This document shows positions 41,101 to 64,000 of a stretch of 64,000 nucleotides of DNA, in pieces. Position 1 is the stretch's first letter. The number at the start of each line of letters is the position of its first letter. Origin of the DNA: Epinephelus fuscoguttatus (Eukaryota; Chordata; Actinopteri; Perciformes; Serranidae). The translations under genes and the position numbers were made by a program. Under the pieces are notes generated by a model. The model searched no databases. It was not told where the DNA came from and was given only the letters and a program-made list of their open reading frames with translations. The stretch lies in contig NC_064757.1 in assembly GCF_011397635.1 (NCBI RefSeq), positions 30,017,839-30,081,838 on the forward strand, written 5' to 3'.

Positions 41101-41785
41101 GAGCTGTATTCACCCTCTCTGTAGGTTTATTTTTCACAAACATATTTCTCAAAAGGCTTTGCTTGCTACACAACACTGTTACTCTGTAAATACTTATTCA
41201 GTACTATACTCCATTACACCACAAGCGTTCAGCTACGAGAGTTCACACCAAACAACCTCATGCTAATCATTTGATAATGTTCTGTACAGATGTGCTGAGG
41301 GCTTGGGCAGAGTGCAGCTTAAAGGATTTTTTCACAGGCCTGGGGAGGGGCGGAAAGGGTTTTGATGTAGTGGCAGAGAAATGGCCTTAATACGCCACAC
41401 TGAGCTGGGGAGGTTGGTAGTCAGAGTGTCCTCTCTTTGATGGCGGTATGGAGAAATGTACACAGGGTACACAATCTGACAGAATCTGTGTGTGAAGCCT
41501 CAGCACATCTGTCCATACGTGTCCGCTCCTACCTGTCACATCCAGCAAGTCCATTTAAAGCAACCTTCAGTCCAGCCACATATCTATGCATCAACCCCCA
41601 TCCCTCGCTGTGTTGTAGGTGAGTGTGCTTTGTTGATCCCTCTGTCACAGCTGTCTCAGAAGGCAGGCTCGTTGAGTGATGCAGAGGGCAAGAGAGGGGT
41701 GTTTGGCAGAGCTTCCCCCCTGGATGGGGAGGCAATGGAGAATTAACAAGACCAGATCCAAAGCTGCAGGAGTCGACAGGAGCTA
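38190..41785 (-). other. ark2c: Probable long 3' UTR of ark2c
   Basis: From the ark2c stop codon (41788-41786) this stretch runs without any recognised exon on either strand. It contains few recognisable repeats, unlike the introns around it, which fits a long mRNA 3' UTR as known for mammalian RNF165. TTTATT, the complement of AATAAA, occurs at 38197-38202 (distal) and 41126-41131 (proximal). Features inside include a poly-A run at about 40017-40035 and a G-rich tract at 40700-40730. The UTR assignment is inferred. Confidence 0.4.
38197..38202 (-). terminator. ark2c: Candidate distal poly(A) signal of ark2c
   Basis: TTTATT on the plus strand is AATAAA on the minus strand, about 3.6 kb beyond the ark2c stop codon and just before repeat-rich intergenic sequence. 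Confidence 0.35.
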
Positions 41786-55868
<14,083 letters not shown>

Positions 55869-56599
55869 CCTGGGATCCTTATCTTATGATTCCGCTGGGT
55901 TATTTGGAGAGAAAGAGTAGTAGTAGCCCATGCGGATCTACATTCAGGCGGTTGGTTGTTGCTGGCTGGTTAGCACCACAGGCAAACCCAAACGACTGTC
56001 TGACTCGCTTGGTTGTCGTTGACAAAAGCAGACATGTCATTTAAGGTCCGGAGCAAAAGAGGGCGATGTTGCGGCGCTACAACCGAAGCTGGAGGTATTC
56101 CTAGGTGACCTACTCAGTCTTGGCTATAAATCTGGATGAAAATAATATTAATCGGCTATTGTTCAATGTTTAAGGCGAAAACCATACACATTAGCTACAT
56201 ATAGATAACTGTAGTCCTAAATTCATACAAAGATGGAGTAAGGGGATTAACATTTGATTTTTCCACTCTATATTTCACTTCCATAAAGCTGAGGGACTTA
56301 CAAGAGTGATTTAAGAAAGAATAGTCAAAATCAAAGCAGGAGAGGCTAAGATAACCTGAGCTTTAAATACACAGGCTCCTACATTTCCCATGGTGCAACG
56401 CAATACACAATACACTGTCTTTTCTAACGATTTTTATTTTTTTCTATTTTATTTCATTTTGTTTTATTGTGTTTTTTATTTATTTATTTTCATATTTCTG
56501 CAAAGGTAGGCTACTTAAACTGGAAATGGAGATGGAAAGAAAAAAAGAAGGAAAAACAAAGAGGAAGTAATTATAGAGGGCTTCTGTGTGTCTTACTGA

Positions 56600-57345
56600 G
56601 TTGTTGATCTACAGATTAACGAAACAAAATAGAAAAAAAAAAATATTGGACCATTCATGTTGCATCTGGAGTCCGTCTCAAGTAGGTATTTTACAAATAG
56701 CATCAAGTGTGACCTCACACAGTTGTTCCTCATTATAAAACTGAGAAAGGCTAGAAGCTTCATCTCCATGGAGATCATGTCCAAAAACGTCTGAAGCCAC
56801 AGTCCCTCTTTCATCTGAGCTGCATCCTTACAGTTTGTTGCTCTCAGTCTTTCAGCTGTCATGCATCCAGTCCAGTTGTTACAATTTGTGTATTGTGTTC
56901 TGACCAGTTTCCTTTGACAGTATAATTCAAAAGACACAATGCTGGGTCGCAGTGAGCAGTGTAGCCAATAATTTTTTCCAGGGATTGTATAACATGATCC
57001 CAGAGGGTTTTAATCTTAGGACAAGTCCATACCATAAGATCAAAAGTACCTTTATCTTGTTTGCAGTGCCAACAAAGATCAGAGTTAGAGACATCCTGTG
57101 CAGTCAAACAGGTGTGAAATAAGTTCTGTGAACAATTATAATTTATTAATTTGTCCTTTACTGATTTGGATGCTTTGTTAAGTGTTTTCCAGACACGATC
57201 CCACTCTTTAGTTTCCAGGAATATACTTAGGTCTGTTTCCCAATTTCTTTGAACTGCATTTCAGTTTTCTCCTGATGTTTTGTCTTTCTGTCTGACCACT
57301 GATTTTAGTTTAGTCTCGGTTTCTGTCATCTTGGGTATGGTTACA
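56600..57345 (-). pseudogene. Degenerate LINE-1-like ORF2 C-terminus
   Basis: Minus-strand frames give WETDLSIFLETKEWDRVWKT, then SDLCWHCKQDKGTFDLMVWT, CPKIKTLWDHVI, and, after a frame change near 56860, CMTAERLRATNCKDAAQ. This is the order of the C-terminal region of L1-type ORF2 proteins, including the CX2C...H/D...C zinc-knuckle-like block. Reverse transcriptase and endonuclease parts are absent, so it is a dead fragment. Confidence 0.6.
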
Positions 57346-57599
57346 GCTTTGCCTAAATATCTGGTCAGTTGTGATCTTTTTGCACAAGATAAGACTCTCT
57401 TCACTCACTAAACTGTTTGACCCAAACATTATTGAGGTTAGTCAGCGTGTCAGTGGACAAGCTTTTCTTTTAATTCATGAAACATTGTATGTTTCAGTTT
57501 CTTGTACACAATTTATCAGTGTTAGAAAAGCTAATTTAATTGCATTTTCTGTATTATTTTTGGATACAACTAATGCCATTCAAATCCCCTTTATTAATC

Positions 57600-58165
57600 C
57601 TACTGTTGCCTAGTGGTGTCAGAAATCAAGTCCCAAATCCTTGACTTTGAGTTTTGAGTCCTAAGCAAGACATAATGCACTTTACGCCAAATGTATTACA
57701 GTTTTAACAACTGATTAATAATATATATAAAATTAGAAAAATCATGAATAATTTCTAAAGTTTGTGTTTATTTTTAAGTTTGTTGAAACAAGTGGGACTG
57801 GATCTAATCAATAAAAACGTCTTTCATGGTAAATAGCACTCACTATTAACCAGTGCCACAAAAGAAAGAATGTTGCATGTGTCTGTCCTGTTTTGTTTTG
57901 TATGATATAAATGTTGTAAAATAGGGTATAGGACATCACCAACCTTAACATAGCCTACTTTTAATCTTTGGGCTTTAGGGAAAGTATCAGTCTTCAAGTC
58001 AAAAAGCTCAAGTCCAAGTGAAGTCACAAGTCACTGGTGTTGAAGTTTAAGTTGAGATGCAATTCTTTTTTTATTTTATCAAGTTGACTCTAATGTCATC
58101 AAATCTGTGATTCGAGTCTGACTCAAGCTGAAGTCATGTTACTCTAGTCCACACCTCTACTAATG
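57600..58165. repeat. Dispersed repeat of 'caagtcc/gagtctgactc' type
   Basis: Phrases 'atcaagtcccaaatccttga' at one end and 'tgattcgagtctgactcaag' with 'cactagtcca'-like text at the other belong to a very common fish repeat whose ends are rich in AAGTC/GAGTC. No coding content. Confidence 0.5.
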
Positions 58166-58269
58166 CCTATATGAGAAAATTATGTTTTCCTGCTATGTAC
58201 TCTACCCAGTGTAACTGTGTATATGCTGGAAGAAAATATAGATATCACCCCATAAATAATTGATCACAA

Positions 58270-58400
58270 ATAAGGGAGCTTCACATACATTAAGCATTAC
58301 ATGACTGAGCATAAACCTGGCACTGATGTAAATTGTTCACTTTGTAATTCTGAATCACTGTTACATTTTGTTTTGGCATGTTCTGGCAATTATTATTGTT
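58270..58400 (+). pseudogene. Possible LINE ORF2 zinc-knuckle fragment
   Basis: A short plus-strand frame reads IKHYMTEHKPGTDVNCSLCN followed by SESLLHFVLACSGNYYC and a stop. The C-X2-C-H-C spacing resembles the end of L1-type ORF2 proteins. It is too short to assign firmly. Confidence 0.3.
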
Positions 58401-58857
58401 GAATGATTCCTAAAAGAATGCTGTGTTTTTTCATCACTTTCACAAATCTAAAGACAAACAATTCTGTATTGTGAATTTAATTATATTGTTTCTCGAATAC
58501 CACACACACAGATGCACATTTGAATTGTCTTCTTAAATGAATTTGATGTTTATGTTAAAGCTGTTGAATTCTCTAGCGATTAGACTTTTAAGAATGTATC
58601 TGTATGTAACACTTAGAATGTATTCTTTTATTTTGTCTAAATCAACAATGCCCCTTGGTTGCTTATTGTTTACTTTTTAAAAAAAAAAAAATACTCTCAC
58701 TGGCCACTTTATTAGGTACACTTGTAGTTTCTAATGCAGTCCAACAGTCCTGTCATGACTTCTGCTTTAATTAATCTTAAACATTTTCAGTTCTGGTTGG
58801 CACTGTCAGAACAAAGTGATAATATATATTTTGTCCACCCTTTTACATAGCCTACAT

Positions 58858-59110
58858 AGTGATGGAAAGTAATTATAAGTAGGGCTGCATTTACTCAAGT
58901 ACTCGTCCTAAGTACAAATTTGAGTTACTTTTATTTTACTTATTAGTATGTCCAAATAAAGGATACTAAAGTATTTCAAAAAAATGAATATTTTATGCTA
59001 TTTCATATTTCCTACTTCAGTACATTTCAGAGGGAAAAATACTTTTACTCTACTATAGCCTATATGTCTGAGACATAAAATATGATACTGTGCTACAGAT
59101 TAATACTATC
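58858..59110 (+). repeat. 'TACTTAAG' repeat copy 4
   Basis: Contains 'ggaaagtaattataagtag', 'catttactcaagtactcgtc', 'ctacttcagtacatttcaga' and 'cttttactctactatagcct', matching the order of copies 1-3. It lies about 410 bases before the atp5fa1 start codon. Confidence 0.55.
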
Positions 59111-59426
59111 TAACAATATATATATAGATTAGTTTAAATGTGCTGAAAGGTATGGGACCTCAAGCACTTTTATTTTAATAGCATAGGTTATATTTTGTTG
59201 TTAATACTAATGTTGTAGCCTATTTCAAGTAAAATCTTGAATGTAGGAACTTTATATGCAACAGAATATTTTACATAGTGATATGACGATTTTATATTTT
59301 GTAAAATGTATTTAATATTTTAAAAAGTTGAATGTTTGTCTAAAATAAATATTATTGCGGTCGGTATCATCTCCGTGACGGCAGGGGGCAGAGCTGAGCA
59401 GTAAAGCAGATTTAACGTCAGTGTCA

Positions 59427-59435
59427 CATAAATAG
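59427..59435 (+). promoter_or_regulatory. atp5fa1: TATA-like element upstream of atp5fa1
   Basis: CATAAATAG lies 90 bases before the atp5fa1 ATG. A start near 59457 (pyrimidine-rich TTCTCACTCAC follows at 59471) would give a 5' UTR of about 60 bases. A CRE-like core (GTGACGG) lies near 59376. Function is inferred from position only. Confidence 0.25.
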
Positions 59436-59524
59436 AAGAAGAGTCCATTCAGCCATTACATTCTCACTCACAGCCAGGTCGAAGCCGCTAGTGGTGGAGG
59501 ACAGGTCATTAGCAACCCGACAAA

Positions 59525-63895
<4,371 letters not shown>

Positions 63896-64000
63896 TGGAT
63901 AGCACTTCTCTTGATCTTCAGTGAGCTACCTGTCTGTGTCCCCGTTATGCTTATATATGTGAACACACTGAAGGCCAAAACCTCCATGTACAGATTTCTC
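63896..64000 (+). other. atp5fa1: Start of atp5fa1 3' UTR, cut by the window end
   Basis: The 105 bases after the stop codon contain no AATAAA, so the poly(A) signal lies beyond the window. Confidence 0.8.

Larger units (their letters stand above)
56041..59400. other. Divergent intergenic region between ark2c and atp5fa1
   Basis: Transcription leaves this 3.4-kb stretch in both directions. It contains a LINE-1-type fragment (56600-57345), a repeat of 'aagtcc/gagtc' phrases (57600-58165), a second LINE-like fragment (58270-58400) and the fourth 'TACTTAAG' repeat copy (58858-59110). A short 'cactggccactttattaggt' fragment of another common fish repeat lies at 58699-58720. No host exon was recognised. 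Confidence 0.6.

Noticed and set aside
56859..57107. Cys/His-containing minus-strand frame resembling a zinc-finger gene
   Set aside because: It fits the C-terminal zinc-knuckle region of L1-type ORF2 and is broken by frameshifts.

Overview
This window is nuclear DNA of a teleost fish, most likely a percomorph. The evidence is GT-AG introns, vertebrate gene families whose exons translate cleanly when spliced, AT-rich introns and many mobile-element relics typical of percomorph fish. Three complete host genes can be reconstructed. No bacterial operons, CRISPR arrays or viral genes were seen.

Layout. Positions 1-2995 are left flank with a possible TATA promoter. Positions 2996-35982 (+) hold loxhd1, the stereociliary PLAT-repeat protein: 42 coding exons, 2401 codons plus stop, with an unusually long Lys/Glu-rich N-terminus. 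Positions 36260-38190 are intergenic sequence with two non-autonomous DNA transposons. Positions 41786-55868 (-) hold ark2c/rnf165, an Arkadia-like RING-H2 E3 ubiquitin ligase of 8 coding exons and 357 residues, with a probable long 3' UTR down to about 38190. It faces loxhd1 tail to tail. Positions 56000-59400 are intergenic and full of LINE and other repeat fragments. Positions 59525-63895 (+) hold atp5fa1, mitochondrial ATP synthase subunit alpha: 11 coding exons, 551 residues. The three genes do not form a pathway. They act in hair-cell mechanosensation, BMP/SMAD signalling and oxidative phosphorylation. All three also lie in human 18q21.1, so the window shows conserved vertebrate linkage.

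The introns are crowded with repeats. They include an apparently intact Tc1-like transposon with DD38E catalytic spacing and about 273-bp inverted ends, a decayed Tc1 pseudogene, a TTAA-flanked MITE nested in another repeat, several foldback elements (one split by a tRNA-derived SINE), LINE fragments and microsatellites. I found no convincing new multi-gene system. The points most worth a second look are the loxhd1 N-terminal extension and its possible 12-nt microexon, the run of symmetric PLAT exon modules, the DD38E transposon, and a candidate RING-less alternative end in ark2c intron 1. Exon coordinates come from manual splicing by reading frame and GT-AG signals, checked by the summed CDS lengths (7206, 1074 and 1656 nt, all multiples of 3).
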